From assembly GCA_029210945.1 (NCBI GenBank), contig JARGGH010000025.1, positions 1 to 47,184 on the forward strand: 47,184 nucleotides of DNA, read 5' to 3'. This DNA comes from Anaerolineales bacterium (GTDB lineage: Bacteria > Chloroflexota > Anaerolineae > Anaerolineales > E44-bin32). Made by a program: the position numbers and the translations under genes. The notes under the pieces are model-generated. The model was not told the origin of the DNA, made no database searches, and saw only the letters and a program-made list of their open reading frames with translations. This document shows positions 1 through 8,170 of the stretch, one piece after another (within the stretch, counting starts at the first letter, position 1; every line of letters starts with the position of its first letter).

Positions 1-1549
1 ATGCGTTATGAATCGTGCCCAAAGTGGGGCGTCCTCCCAATTGATCCGGTAAGTCTTGTCTAATTTCGGTGGACTCATCTATGCTTATATCGGGGTAATT
101 TCGTAGAAATCGACCCTTCCCCGTTCCTGCGCCATCGAGCATCCTGGTTGCATTTGTCCCATATCTTGAAAATAGGATCTCTGCCCGATCTCTATCGATA
201 TTCGCATCGGACACAAAAGCCCCAATGAATGCATCCAAGTCCTCCTTTGTCCTTGGGTAATCCTTGCCGCCTCCAATTCTGTAGTTCCGGGTGCTGAACC
301 TGCGCTGCACACCTAGATGATCCAAGACTATATCGCTGATGGTCTCCGAGAATGCCCGGTAAGTGGTCCATTTTCCCCCGATCAATGAATAAACCGGGAA
401 GCCAATCTTGTTATCAGGTTCGATGGCCTTTATCTGATGGTCTCGACTGATTTGTCCAGTCGGGTTGGATTGTGAATAAGCCAGGGGGCGGACCCCAGAA
501 AAGGTGTAGACGATTTGCGACAGGTCCACCTCAATGGAGGGGAATACCCTTCCCACCATGTCGATAAAACCGTGGACTTCTTCGTCGGTGATGATCGCTT
601 GATCCGGATTCTCGATGCGGATGTCCGAGGTCCCGATCAGGACCTTGTCTCCAAGCGGAAAAATCAGGACAATGCGGCCATCTTCATTTTCGAAAAAGAA
701 CTCATGATCGCCGATGGCAGCCCGCAACTTGGGATTATCAAGGACAATATGGGAGCCCTTAGTGCCCCCGATGAATTCAGTCTCCTCGCCAATCGATCTG
801 TTTATCAGGTCGATCCATGGGCCGCCAGCATTGATCACGACTTTGGGTTGGACCAGTATTGTGCTCTCATCGATCATGTCTCGTAAGATCACCTTGTCCC
901 CCTCAGCCGAAACCATACTCATGTAGTTCAAAGGTATGGCGCGTTCATTCAATTCAACAGCATCAGTGATCAGTTCGATGGCGATACGTTCTGGCGCTTC
1001 CATTGAACCGTCGTAATAGGTTCCGGTGGATACTATCTCCGGGTTCAATTCAGGGAAAAGCGCGATTGACTTCTTCTTGTTCCGGAAAACATGGGTGGGG
1101 ACCGTTCCCTGATCGCGCGCATAGAAATCGTAAAACAACATTCCAATCTTGATGACGAGCGCACCCCGTTCGGCAGGCTTGTCCAGCAGGCCAAGAAACT
1201 TGAAAGGGGCATTGAATAACCCGGAGAACCATTTGAAGGTTGGGAAGGTTGTTGGCAAGGGTTTTACTAGGTGAGGAGCATTCTGCAACAGCCGATTTCG
1301 TTCACGCACAGCCTCTCGAACCAGCCGAAATTCCCCATTTTCGAGGTACCGTATTCCGCCATGTACCATGTGTGATGAGGCGGAGCTTGCACCGCTGCAG
1401 TAATCACCGCGGTCGATCAGGAGAACATCCACTCCCTGAAGCGCCAGATCCAGGAAGGTCCCGATACCATTGATCCCCGCTCCAACAATCAGAACGCTGA
1501 TACTGGGATTCCTTTTGATTGATCGAATTCTCTCTTCTCGGCTTAGCAT
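1..1549 (-). CDS. glpD: Aerobic glycerol-3-phosphate dehydrogenase, FAD-dependent (3' end cut by window)
   Basis: Oxidises sn-glycerol 3-phosphate to dihydroxyacetone phosphate at the membrane and passes electrons to quinone. The reading frame is open without a stop from the ATG at 1549 to base 1, giving 516 codons, so it is near full length for the family (about 500-560 residues) but the C-terminus lies outside. Near the N-terminus is the dinucleotide-binding motif VGAGINGIG, followed by the FAD strand ending LLIDRGDYCSGASS, then HMVHGGIRYLENGEFRLV, which matches the family pattern (LVHGGLRYL). Later, FPLGDKVLIGTSD and SLIGGKWTTYR are also typical of the GlpD/GlpA family. The start lies 7 bases after the glpK stop codon, so the two genes form an operon. 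Family assignment is firm; soluble oxidase variants (GlpO) share these motifs and cannot be excluded. Confidence 0.93.
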   Translation of the reverse strand, partial: MLSREERIRSIKRNPSISVLIVGAGINGIGTFLDLALQGVDVLLIDRGDYCSGASSASSHMVHGGIRYLENGEFRLVREAVRERNRLLQNAPHLVKPLPTTFPTFKWFSGLFNAPFKFLGLLDKPAERGALVIKIGMLFYDFYARDQGTVPTHVFRNKKKSIALFPELNPEIVSTGTYYDGSMEAPERIAIELITDAVELNERAIPLNYMSMVSAEGDKVILRDMIDESTILVQPKVVINAGGPWIDLINRSIGEETEFIGGTKGSHIVLDNPKLRAAIGDHEFFFENEDGRIVLIFPLGDKVLIGTSDIRIENPDQAIITDEEVHGFIDMVGRVFPSIEVDLSQIVYTFSGVRPLAYSQSNPTGQISRDHQIKAIEPDNKIGFPVYSLIGGKWTTYRAFSETISDIVLDHLGVQRRFSTRNYRIGGGKDYPRTKEDLDAFIGAFVSDANIDRDRAEILFSRYGTNATRMLDGAGTGKGRFLRNYPDISIDESTEIRQDLPDQLGGRPTLGTIHNA

Positions 1550-1556
1550 GCTTCGC

Positions 1557-3062
1557 CTACTCGACCCAGTCAAAGGTCCGAGTCACGGCTTTCTTCCATT
1601 GCGCAAAGGAATCGATCCCGGCTTTGCTTTCCTCATCGGGATACCAGGTCTTATCAACCTCCCAGTTGTTCCGTAATTCATCCCTGTCCTTCCAGAACCC
1701 CACGGCATATCCAGCCGCGTACGCGGCTCCAAGCGCAGTGGTTTCAGCAACCTTGGGTCGAATGACAGGTACGGCGAGCACGTCAGACTGAAATTGCATC
1801 AGTATCTCGTTCTGGACCATACCGCCATCAACCTTAAGGGATTTCAGCGCCACGCCCGAATCGGCATCCATCGCATCCAGGACCTCTCTTGTTTGATAAG
1901 CGGTTGCCTCTAGAACAGCTCTAGCGATATGTCCGCGATTGATGTAACGGGTCATTCCAACGATTGCGCCACGTGCATCCGGCCGCCAATATGGAGCATA
2001 TAACCCGGAGAAGGCAGGAACAAAATATATTCCGCCGTTGTCCTCAACTGAATTGGCCAGATTCTCTATCTCGGGGGCGGAGTCGATTAACTTTAGATTA
2101 TCTCTCAGCCATTGCACCAATGCCCCGGTGACGGCAATCGAACCCTCCAGGGCGTAGGTAGGTTTTTCATCCCCAAACTGGTAACAGACGGTGGAAAGCA
2201 ATCCATTCTTGGAATGGATCACCTTTTCACCCGTATTCAAGAGCATAAAGCAGCCGGTGCCGTACGTGTTCTTTGCTTCACCGGGTTCAAAACAAACTTG
2301 TCCCACCATGGCGGCCTGCTGATCGCCAAGATCGGCAGCTATACGGAGGCCTCCTCCAAAGGGTCCACCTGCTTTAGTGTGTCCGTAGACTTCAGATGAA
2401 GAGCAGATTTTGGGTAATAGCGAAGGTGGTACCCTCATGATTTCGCAAATTTGCTCATCCCAGGACAATGTCTCCAGGTTCATGAGCATCGTACGACTGG
2501 CATTGGTGACATCCGTTATGTGCTTGCCTCCACTGATTCCCCCGGTCAGGTTCCAGATTAGCCAGGTATCGATATTCCCGAATATCGCCCGGCCTTCTTC
2601 TGCTGCCGTCCTGACGCCATCAATGTTGTCTAATATCCAGGCGATTTTTGGGCCGGAAAAATAGGTCGCCAATGGCAGCCCGACCCTTTCACGAAACCGA
2701 TCTTGCCCTTCCTCTTTTCCCAACTCAGCTATAAGTCCGTCCGTGCGTGTATCCTGCCAGACAAGTGCGTTGTGGAATGGTCGGCCGGTTGCTCTATCCC
2801 ACACAACTGTTGTTTCCCTTTGGTTCGCTACCCCGATTGCGGCAATGCTCTCTGAGCTAATGCCGGCTTTGCGCATTGCGCCATGGATCACGTGTTGAGT
2901 ATTCTCCCAAATTTCAACCGGATCATGCTCAACCCAGCCCGGATTCGGAAAATACTGCTTGTGTTCAAGTTGATGGACGCCGATCGGTTCACCGCGGTGA
3001 TTGAAGATCATGCAGCGCGTGCTTGTCGTGCCCTGATCGATAGAAACAATGAATTCACTCAT
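1557..3062 (-). CDS. glpK: Glycerol kinase
   Basis: Phosphorylates glycerol with ATP to sn-glycerol 3-phosphate in the cytoplasm, the substrate of the next gene glpD. The protein from the chosen ATG at 3062 is 501 residues, the usual length of the FGGY kinase. It starts [16 protein letters not shown], where DQGTTSTR is the phosphate-binding motif. Further on are [13 protein letters not shown], the [11 protein letters not shown] adenosine-binding segment and [13 protein letters not shown] followed by [12 protein letters not shown], all family signatures. An in-frame ATG 57 bases upstream would add residues with no counterpart in the family; AAGGATGAG lies just before the chosen start. A promoter with TTGACT and TAGGAT lies at 3101-3129. 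Divergent from a sugar-responsive regulator, which probably controls it. Confidence 0.96.
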   Translation of the reverse strand: MSEFIVSIDQGTTSTRCMIFNHRGEPIGVHQLEHKQYFPNPGWVEHDPVEIWENTQHVIHGAMRKAGISSESIAAIGVANQRETTVVWDRATGRPFHNALVWQDTRTDGLIAELGKEEGQDRFRERVGLPLATYFSGPKIAWILDNIDGVRTAAEEGRAIFGNIDTWLIWNLTGGISGGKHITDVTNASRTMLMNLETLSWDEQICEIMRVPPSLLPKICSSSEVYGHTKAGGPFGGGLRIAADLGDQQAAMVGQVCFEPGEAKNTYGTGCFMLLNTGEKVIHSKNGLLSTVCYQFGDEKPTYALEGSIAVTGALVQWLRDNLKLIDSAPEIENLANSVEDNGGIYFVPAFSGLYAPYWRPDARGAIVGMTRYINRGHIARAVLEATAYQTREVLDAMDADSGVALKSLKVDGGMVQNEILMQFQSDVLAVPVIRPKVAETTALGAAYAAGYAVGFWKDRDELRNNWEVDKTWYPDEESKAGIDSFAQWKKAVTRTFDWVE

Positions 3063-3100
3063 ATGTTGCATCTCATCCTTGCCGAGGGTGGGATATACCG

Positions 3101-3129
3101 ATCCTATAGACCGCTGCACGACTAGTCAA
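3101..3129 (-). promoter_or_regulatory. glpK: Probable sigma-70 promoter of glpK-glpD
   Basis: On the minus strand TTGACT (3129-3124) and TAGGAT (3106-3101) are separated by 17 bases, and the pair lies about 40 bases upstream of the glpK start. The -35 matches the consensus in 5 of 6 positions. Predicted from sequence only. Confidence 0.55.
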
Positions 3130-3190
3130 GAATATTGGGCGGACGTGCAGAAGGGACTGGGGTGGATGCTGAGCATGCGGGAATATTTTC

Positions 3191-3202
3191 TGCAAGCTTG
3201 CA
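3191..3202. promoter_or_regulatory. Perfect 12-bp palindrome, candidate operator for the SorC-type regulator
   Basis: TGCAAGCTTGCA reads the same on both strands. It sits in the 185-bp divergent region between glpK and the regulator gene, 45 bases before the regulator's ATG. AATATT also occurs twice in this region (3131-3136 and 3182-3187). DNA sites of SorC/DeoR-type regulators are often symmetric and lie in such divergent spacers; the assignment is inference. Confidence 0.4.
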
Positions 3203-3247
3203 CATATGTTCGGGCTGGGATATGCTCGCTGGGGTGGGGAGGTGAAC

Positions 3248-4216
3248 ATGAAGTATCACCAGAATCAAGAGAAGATCCAAAATGCCATAAAAGTCGCACG
3301 GATGTATTACTACCAGAACATGAAGACGGACGCGATTGCCATGGAGCTAAAGGTCTCCAGGTCGACAGTTTCGCGCATGTTGAGTTTTGCAAAAGACGAA
3401 GGGTATGTCGAAATCAAGGTCGCCACACCCACGCAAGAGATCACCGAAATAGAGAAAAGCATTGGCGGATCGTTTGGCATTGAAAGGATCCACGTTGTCC
3501 CTGTACCAGACATTGCCGGGGAAGCCGTTTGGCTCGACCTTGTCGCACAATATGCAGCCAATCATCTGAACTCCGTGATTGGTTCGGGCATGATCCTGGG
3601 GATTGCCTGGGGAACCACGCTGAGCGCGATATCCAGGCACTTGCTCAAGAAGAGCACACATAACCTGCAAATCGTGCAGTTGAATGGCGCGGGCAACATC
3701 AAATCGACCGGAATCAACTATGCCAGTGAAATCTTGATGCGCTTTGCAGCAAACTATCAAGCCAGAGTGCACCTGTTCCCGGTTCCCACATTCTTTGATT
3801 ATGCAGAAACGAAACAGGCTCTTTGGCGTGAAAGAAGTATCAAGCGAATTTTGAATCTGCAGGAAAAAGCGGATGTCCTTCTTTACAGCATCGGGGCGGT
3901 GAGCGCTGGGATTCCCAGCCACGTATACAGCGCAGGCTACCTGGAACAAAAGGATTACCAGGAATTGAAGCGAGAAAACATTGTCGGAGATATTGCCACG
4001 GTGTTTTTCAGGGAAAATGGTAGTTCTCACAACATCCCGATCAATGAAAGAGCTTCTGGTCCTAACCTCGATATGTTCCGGCTAAAACACGGGATTTGTG
4101 TTGTCTCCGGATTGGCGAAAGTGAACGGCCTCCTCTCTGCCCTCCGAGGCAGGCTCATGTCTGAACTCATTGTGGATGAACCAACCGCAAGAGCACTCGT
4201 GAGTAAAATTCGATAG
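3248..4216 (+). CDS. SorC/DeoR-family sugar-phosphate-responsive transcriptional regulator
   Basis: Likely DNA-binding regulator of the divergent glpK-glpD operon. The start ATG at 3248 is preceded by GGAGGTGAAC; an earlier in-frame start at 3206 lacks such a site. The protein has 322 residues. Residues about 10-55 form a helix-turn-helix (DAIAMELKVSRSTVSRMLSFA), followed by the SorC-type C-terminal effector domain, seen from GIAWGTTLSAISRHL, which resembles the GWGRT/GLGWG phosphosugar loop of this family, to the VVSGLAKVNGLLSALRG end, matching the usual VAGG..K..AI.AALRG. Such proteins bind phosphorylated sugars or polyols and release their operator. Glycerol 3-phosphate or dihydroxyacetone phosphate is a plausible effector from the context, but the ligand is not visible in the sequence. 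Confidence 0.85.
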   Translation: MKYHQNQEKIQNAIKVARMYYYQNMKTDAIAMELKVSRSTVSRMLSFAKDEGYVEIKVATPTQEITEIEKSIGGSFGIERIHVVPVPDIAGEAVWLDLVAQYAANHLNSVIGSGMILGIAWGTTLSAISRHLLKKSTHNLQIVQLNGAGNIKSTGINYASEILMRFAANYQARVHLFPVPTFFDYAETKQALWRERSIKRILNLQEKADVLLYSIGAVSAGIPSHVYSAGYLEQKDYQELKRENIVGDIATVFFRENGSSHNIPINERASGPNLDMFRLKHGICVVSGLAKVNGLLSALRGRLMSELIVDEPTARALVSKIR

Positions 4217-4436
4217 ACGCTGCTTGCCGATGGCTATAAGTGTGGAAATCGAGTGGAGTGACCTTGCCCGTCATCCCCGAGCAGCTAATTTAGGAGCTTT
4301 AATTCAAACCAGTAATCCCAACCCCTGGTCCAACTGTGGTTTGATGAAGTCCCGTGCTCGATAGCCGATTGAGGGTAGAGCCCCGGGATTCCGCAGGCCG
4401 GATCAGGCTTTTTTCAGTATCGGGGTCATGGATGAT

Positions 4437-4466
4437 AAAAAAAACCGCCAGAGATTTCTCTGGCGG
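4437..4466 (-). terminator. Rho-independent terminator after tRNA-Pro
   Basis: On the minus strand CCGCCAGAG, a 4-base loop and CTCTGGCGG form a perfect 9-bp stem followed directly by eight T. It follows the tRNA gene and ends its transcript. The stretch 4217-4436 between this site and the regulator's stop codon holds no convincing gene or signal. Confidence 0.88.
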
Positions 4467-4473
4467 TCAGCTG

Positions 4474-4547
4474 TCGGGGCGGGCGGATTTGAACCGCCGA
4501 CCCCTTGCACCCCATGCAAGTGCGCTTCCGGACTGCGCTACGCCCCG
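4474..4547 (-). tRNA. tRNA-Pro, anticodon GGG
   Basis: The minus strand folds as a 74-nt cloverleaf: acceptor CGGGGCG pairing with CGCCCCG plus discriminator A, D-stem GCGC/GCGC, anticodon stem CTTGC/GCAAG with loop ATGGGGT, and T-arm GGCGG-TTCAAAT-CCGCC. Loop position 34-36 reads GGG, so it decodes CCC (and CCU by wobble). CCA is not encoded. Preceded by its own promoter and followed by a strong terminator, it is transcribed alone or after the peptidase gene. Confidence 0.95.
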
Positions 4548-4557
4548 AACGCCGATG

Positions 4558-4586
4558 ATTATAGCCCAGGCCGGGGGGATTAACAA
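4558..4586 (-). promoter_or_regulatory. Promoter of tRNA-Pro
   Basis: TTGTTA (4586-4581) and a perfect TATAAT (4563-4558) are 17 bases apart on the minus strand. The -10 ends 10 bases before the first base of the tRNA, the usual arrangement for a tRNA promoter. Confidence 0.7.
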
Positions 4587-4588
4587 GA

Positions 4589-5956
4589 CTAATCAGGCAT
4601 ACGGCTGAATCCCTGCAGGATCAGCGCGGTGTGCTCGACAGCTTTGATGAAGTAATCGATCACCATGTTCTCATTCGGGGCGTGTACGTTGCCTTCCGGG
4701 TAACCGAGTCCGGCAGTTGCGACCGGCAGCTTGAGATCGTGAATGAACGGGTAATTCGGTCCGGATCCGCCTGACATAGGGACCACACGCTGGGCGCGAC
4801 CATAGACCGGTTCTGCAGTTTCGACGACCAACTTCAGGAAAGGATCGTCGAGGTCGGTCCGGGCGGGATTCTCGCCGCCGAGGTAGGTGATCTCAATGTC
4901 ATGGAAGCCGTTCTCGTCCAGATGGTTTCGCAACATCAGGACGACCTCATCTGCGTCCTGATCAGGCACCAGACGGAAATCCACTTTGGCGCTCGCGCGA
5001 GCGGGCATGACGGTTTTCGATCCGGGTCCCTGGTACCCGGAAGTAAGACCACAGATTGTGCAGGTAGGGCTGAAGATCGCTTCCCGTTCTAATTCGGGAC
5101 CGCCCTCCAAATCCTTGAGAAAACGCTGCACTCCGTAGATTTCTCTGTACGAGTCGGCCATATCGGGCAGGTCGGAGAGCAGCGCGAGATCGCGTTCGGT
5201 CGGGTGTTTGACACGATCGTAAAAACCTGGCAGATTGATCGTCTCATCGGGCGATTTCAAAGTGTTCAACGCCCAGACGAGCCGCCAGGCGGCGTTGGGG
5301 AAGATGGAGCCTCCCAATCCGGAATGTGAATCGCGTGAAGCCGTCTGAACACTCAACTCGACATAAGAGTCTCCCCGCAGGCCAGCGTACTGGACCGGCA
5401 CACCTTCATGATCAACCCCGCCGAATTCCCACAGGCAAGCGTCTGCAGAGAGCAGTTCATGGTTCATTTTGACGAATTCGGGAAGGTTAAGGCTTCCGAT
5501 TTCCTCCTCGCCTTCAATGACAAATTTTACGTTGCAGGGAAGCTCGCCCTCGATCGAAAGCAGAGCATCGATGGTAGCAAGACGGCTGATAATATGGCCC
5601 TTGTCGTCGCTGACACCGCGGGCGTACATCTTTCCACCGCGGATCTCGGGTTCAAATGGTTCTGAATCCCAGAGATCAAGCGGTTCAGGTGGCTGGACAT
5701 CGTAATGGTTGTAGAAAAGGAGTGTGCGGTCTTCACGACCTGACCTCTCGGCGAAAACGACCGGGAAGCCACGCGTCGGCATGATCCGGGTATCGAATCC
5801 ACGCGCTTCGAGCAGTTCGGCGACCAGCCCGGCACATTCGTTCATCCCAAGACCCTGTGCGGCGATGCTGGGTTGACTGCATAAGCGCCGCAAATCAGCC
5901 AGGCTGCTATCCAGCTGCGTTCGGATTTGCTTCTGGATGATGTTATGATCTGTCAT
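4589..5956 (-). CDS. M20-family dipeptidase (CNDP/carnosinase-like)
   Basis: Cytoplasmic zinc-dependent peptidase of clan MH, probably cleaving dipeptides. 455 residues, as usual for the M20C/CNDP-type. Metal and catalytic residues are seen in order: His in YNHYDVQPP with its following Asp, Asp in GVSDDKGHI, the Glu pair in VIEGEEEIGS, and the late His in GNVHAPNEN near the C-terminus. The glycine-rich MSGGSGPNYPF before it is typical of the family. GAGAGG lies before the ATG. A perfect TATAAT is found at 5993-5988, about 32 bases upstream, with no strong -35. The stop codon lies just before the tRNA promoter. Substrate is unknown; related enzymes act on carnosine-like, Cys-Gly or Xaa-His dipeptides. 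Confidence 0.9.
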   Translation of the reverse strand: MTDHNIIQKQIRTQLDSSLADLRRLCSQPSIAAQGLGMNECAGLVAELLEARGFDTRIMPTRGFPVVFAERSGREDRTLLFYNHYDVQPPEPLDLWDSEPFEPEIRGGKMYARGVSDDKGHIISRLATIDALLSIEGELPCNVKFVIEGEEEIGSLNLPEFVKMNHELLSADACLWEFGGVDHEGVPVQYAGLRGDSYVELSVQTASRDSHSGLGGSIFPNAAWRLVWALNTLKSPDETINLPGFYDRVKHPTERDLALLSDLPDMADSYREIYGVQRFLKDLEGGPELEREAIFSPTCTICGLTSGYQGPGSKTVMPARASAKVDFRLVPDQDADEVVLMLRNHLDENGFHDIEITYLGGENPARTDLDDPFLKLVVETAEPVYGRAQRVVPMSGGSGPNYPFIHDLKLPVATAGLGYPEGNVHAPNENMVIDYFIKAVEHTALILQGFSRMPD

Positions 5957-5987
5957 GAAAATCCTCTCTGCGCTCTATTTATTGAGG

Positions 5988-5993
5988 ATTATA
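5988..5993 (-). promoter_or_regulatory. Possible -10 element of the M20 dipeptidase promoter
   Basis: TATAAT on the minus strand, about 32 bases upstream of the dipeptidase ATG. The matching -35 region (TTATGA, 18-base spacing) is poor, so an activator or another start site may be used. Confidence 0.35.
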
Positions 5994-6065
5994 GATACGA
6001 AACGTGAGCTTTCATAATCGCGCGACCTGGGTCAGCGAAAGCCGTCCGTGTGAAGGGAAGTCGAG

Positions 6066-6698
6066 ATGCGAATCGTGGATATTTCACTGCCGATCAGCCC
6101 GAGCCTGCCTGTTTGGCCGGGCGATCCACCGGTCAGAATTGAGAAACTTTCACTGATCTCCGAAGGCGCCGACGCGAATGTCTCGCAGATCTCCTGTGGG
6201 GTGCACATGGGGACGCATGTCGATGCGCCGAGCCACTTCATCGACAGCGGGCTGGGTGTCGAGACGCTCGCGCTGGAAGTTCTCGTCGGCCCGACATATG
6301 TTCTTGATTTGATCGGGGTGGATGTGATTGACGCAGGCACGCTCCGAGAAGCGGCGATACCTGACGGGGTAGAGCGGATCCTGTTCAAGACACGCAACAG
6401 CATGTACTGGGCGGGTGGCATTCAGACCTTCCAGGAGGATTTCGTCGCAGTCGACTTGAGCGGGGCGGAGTGGCTTGTTGAAAAGAAAATCAAGTTGGTG
6501 GGAGTGGACTACCTCTCCGTGGCGCCGTTTGATGCCGGGGTGCCGACCCATCAAACGTTGTTACGGCATGGCGTCGTCATCGTTGAAGGGCTCGATCTTT
6601 CTTCTATAGAAGCGGGGTGGTATGACCTCGCCTGTCTTCCATTAAAGATCATCGCCAGTGACGGTGCGCCGGCACGCGCCGTGCTGATGAGCGAATGA
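6066..6698 (+). CDS. Cyclase-family metal-dependent hydrolase (kynurenine formamidase-like)
   Basis: Member of the cyclase/KynB fold, metal-dependent amidohydrolases that act on small amides or lactam-like compounds. 210 residues, the family's size. It begins MRIVDISLPISPSLPVWPGDPP, the usual opening (D-S-P-I...P-x-WPGDP), and carries the metal motif HMGTHVDAPSHF (HxGTHxDxPxHF) at about residues 47-58. GVDYLSVAPFD and a histidine in GVPTHQTLL follow, as in KynB. GGGAAGTCGAG precedes the ATG. Arylformamidase activity is possible, but no other tryptophan-degradation gene is nearby, so the substrate is open. It is the first of three genes read the same way, with a 12-base gap to the next. Confidence 0.85.
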   Translation: MRIVDISLPISPSLPVWPGDPPVRIEKLSLISEGADANVSQISCGVHMGTHVDAPSHFIDSGLGVETLALEVLVGPTYVLDLIGVDVIDAGTLREAAIPDGVERILFKTRNSMYWAGGIQTFQEDFVAVDLSGAEWLVEKKIKLVGVDYLSVAPFDAGVPTHQTLLRHGVVIVEGLDLSSIEAGWYDLACLPLKIIASDGAPARAVLMSE

Positions 6699-6710
6699 AG
6701 GAGCAAGAAA

Positions 6711-7094
6711 ATGGTTGGAACGAATGAGTTAATCGTCGGGGGTCTGCTCGTCTTCGCGATCATGCTGGTCGTGATCGTCTTCGCAGTGCGCACTTCCGGG
6801 AGAAGAGAGAATGATGTTTCAACCAGCGAGGCGCTGCCGGATGGTGATCCGCTCGTTGCTCGTGATGAGTTTCAGGCTACACCGATCGCAGAAGTCATTG
6901 AGGAGAGGGTCCGTCAAAAAGTGACTGACGATCCTTCACTCAGTGGCTTGGAAGTTGATTTCGGCATGGGTGTTGATGGTGGGCTCGAAATCTGGGTGAA
7001 CGCGGAACGCTACACACGGGTCGAAGAGGTTCCAAATGAAACACTGCGTGCGGCGATCCGCGAAGCCGTGGAGGAGTATAACCAAGGATTGTAA
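6711..7094 (+). CDS. Small single-pass membrane protein of unknown function
   Basis: 127 residues. I do not recognise a family. Residues about 6-27 (LIVGGLLVFAIMLVVIVFAV) form one clear membrane segment, followed by a basic RTSGRR stop-transfer, which suggests N-outside and C-inside topology. The rest is acidic and soluble, predicted as mixed helix and strand (for example EVIEERVRQKV, GGLEIWVNAERYTRVEEV), ending in a charged helix. GGAGCAAGAAA precedes the ATG. The gene lies 12 bases after the cyclase and 17 bases before the aldolase, so it is probably cotranscribed with both; this does not reveal its role. Confidence 0.75.
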   Translation: MVGTNELIVGGLLVFAIMLVVIVFAVRTSGRRENDVSTSEALPDGDPLVARDEFQATPIAEVIEERVRQKVTDDPSLSGLEVDFGMGVDGGLEIWVNAERYTRVEEVPNETLRAAIREAVEEYNQGL

Positions 7095-7111
7095 ACACGA
7101 GGACCTGACCG

Positions 7112-8011
7112 ATGATTAAAGATTCACTCAACCTCCAGGGGGTCTTCCCCCCGCTGGCGACGCCGTTTCGGGAAGATGGCGGGATCGCCTATGACCTGCT
7201 CGAATCAAACCTCGTTCGCTGGGGATCCGAGCCGCTGTCCGGATACGTTGTCGGTGGTTCGAACGGAGAATTCACTTCGCTGACCAATGTCGAAAGGGTG
7301 AGCCTGGTCAGATTTGTTAGCGATCACGTTAAGGGCGCGCGAATCGTGATCGCAGGGTCGGGGATGCCCTCCACGCAGGGCACGATAGAAATGGGTGTTG
7401 AAATGGCCGGGGCGGGTGCTTCGGCGCTGCTGGTAATCACGCCCAGCTATTTCAAATCGAAGATGGATCATCACGCATTGGTCGGGTATTTTGCGGCGGT
7501 GGCTGAGGCATCCCCACTTCCTGTGCTGCTCTACAACGTCCCGGCCAATACGGGGATTGACATGCCGGCGGAGACCATCCTGGCTGCTGCCAGGCACCCA
7601 CGCATCGTCGGGATCAAGGACAGTTCCGGGCGTGTGGACAAGATCGGTACAGTGGTTAAGAATGCCCCGGAGGGTTTTGTGGTCCTGGCTGGCTCCGGGG
7701 GATATTTTCTGGGAGCGCTGGCGATGGGGGCTGTTGGGACCGTTGCCGCGCTGGCGAACATCGCCGGAGCAGCGCTGAGCGAAATTCTGGAGGCCTTCCA
7801 GCGCGGTGATATTGGGAAGGCGCAGGAAACCCAGCTGCGGCTGATCGATGTGAATACGGCCGTGACGGCGCGTTATGGCGTCCCGGGTTTGAAGGCGGCG
7901 ATGGACATGATGGGTTATTACGGCGGCCCGGTCAGGCCGCCGTTGATGGATCTCGAAACGGAGCCGCGGGAGGAGATACGCCGGTTGTTGGTTGAGGCGG
8001 GGTTATCCTGA
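7112..8011 (+). CDS. DHDPS/NAL-family aldolase, resembling 4-hydroxy-2-oxoglutarate aldolase (HOGA1-like)
   Basis: Class I TIM-barrel aldolase that forms a Schiff base with a 2-oxo acid. 299 residues. The phosphate-like loop GGSNGEFTSL, the tyrosine motif LYNVPANTG and the Schiff-base lysine in GIKDSSG are all present. From memory, the C-terminal half (for example QHP-IVG-KDSSG, VLAGSGGYFLGALAMGAVG, the AALANI segment, AVTARYGVPGLKAAMD and GYYGGPVRPPL) is much closer to vertebrate mitochondrial HOGA1 than to bacterial DapA. HOGA1 splits 4-hydroxy-2-oxoglutarate into pyruvate and glyoxylate in hydroxyproline breakdown. Absence of other lysine genes nearby also argues against DapA. The exact substrate is inference; N-acetylneuraminate lyase or KDG aldolase remain possible. 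Confidence 0.85.
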   Translation: MIKDSLNLQGVFPPLATPFREDGGIAYDLLESNLVRWGSEPLSGYVVGGSNGEFTSLTNVERVSLVRFVSDHVKGARIVIAGSGMPSTQGTIEMGVEMAGAGASALLVITPSYFKSKMDHHALVGYFAAVAEASPLPVLLYNVPANTGIDMPAETILAAARHPRIVGIKDSSGRVDKIGTVVKNAPEGFVVLAGSGGYFLGALAMGAVGTVAALANIAGAALSEILEAFQRGDIGKAQETQLRLIDVNTAVTARYGVPGLKAAMDMMGYYGGPVRPPLMDLETEPREEIRRLLVEAGLS

Positions 8012-8061
8012 CCGACGGCAGATGCGCACGTTCCAGGAGAAGGAATATTTTTGATGACGCC

Positions 8062-8165
8062 ACGGGCTTCAGCCCGTGCTGTGGTTAGACAATAACCCGG
8101 ATGGACCAATGGGTCGAAAGCCCTGATCGATTCGCCCAGGCGCAGGCTAAAGCCCGGCTACATCC
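8062..8165. repeat. REP-like inverted repeats between convergent genes
   Basis: CACGGGCT-TC-AGCCCGTG (8062-8079) is a perfect 8-bp inverted repeat, and a related motif AGGCTAAAGCC lies near 8145-8155. Short palindromes with this GGCTnnAGCC core are commonly scattered in intergenic regions of many bacterial genomes. It lies between two convergent genes, where it may also act as a weak terminator. Copy number elsewhere cannot be seen. Confidence 0.4.
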
Positions 8166-8170
8166 TGCGG

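Noticed and set aside
1..1549. glpD seemed broken, since only short open frames ending in stops are seen there
   Set aside because: Translation of the minus strand from the ATG at 1549 runs without a stop to base 1. The gene is simply cut by the window edge.
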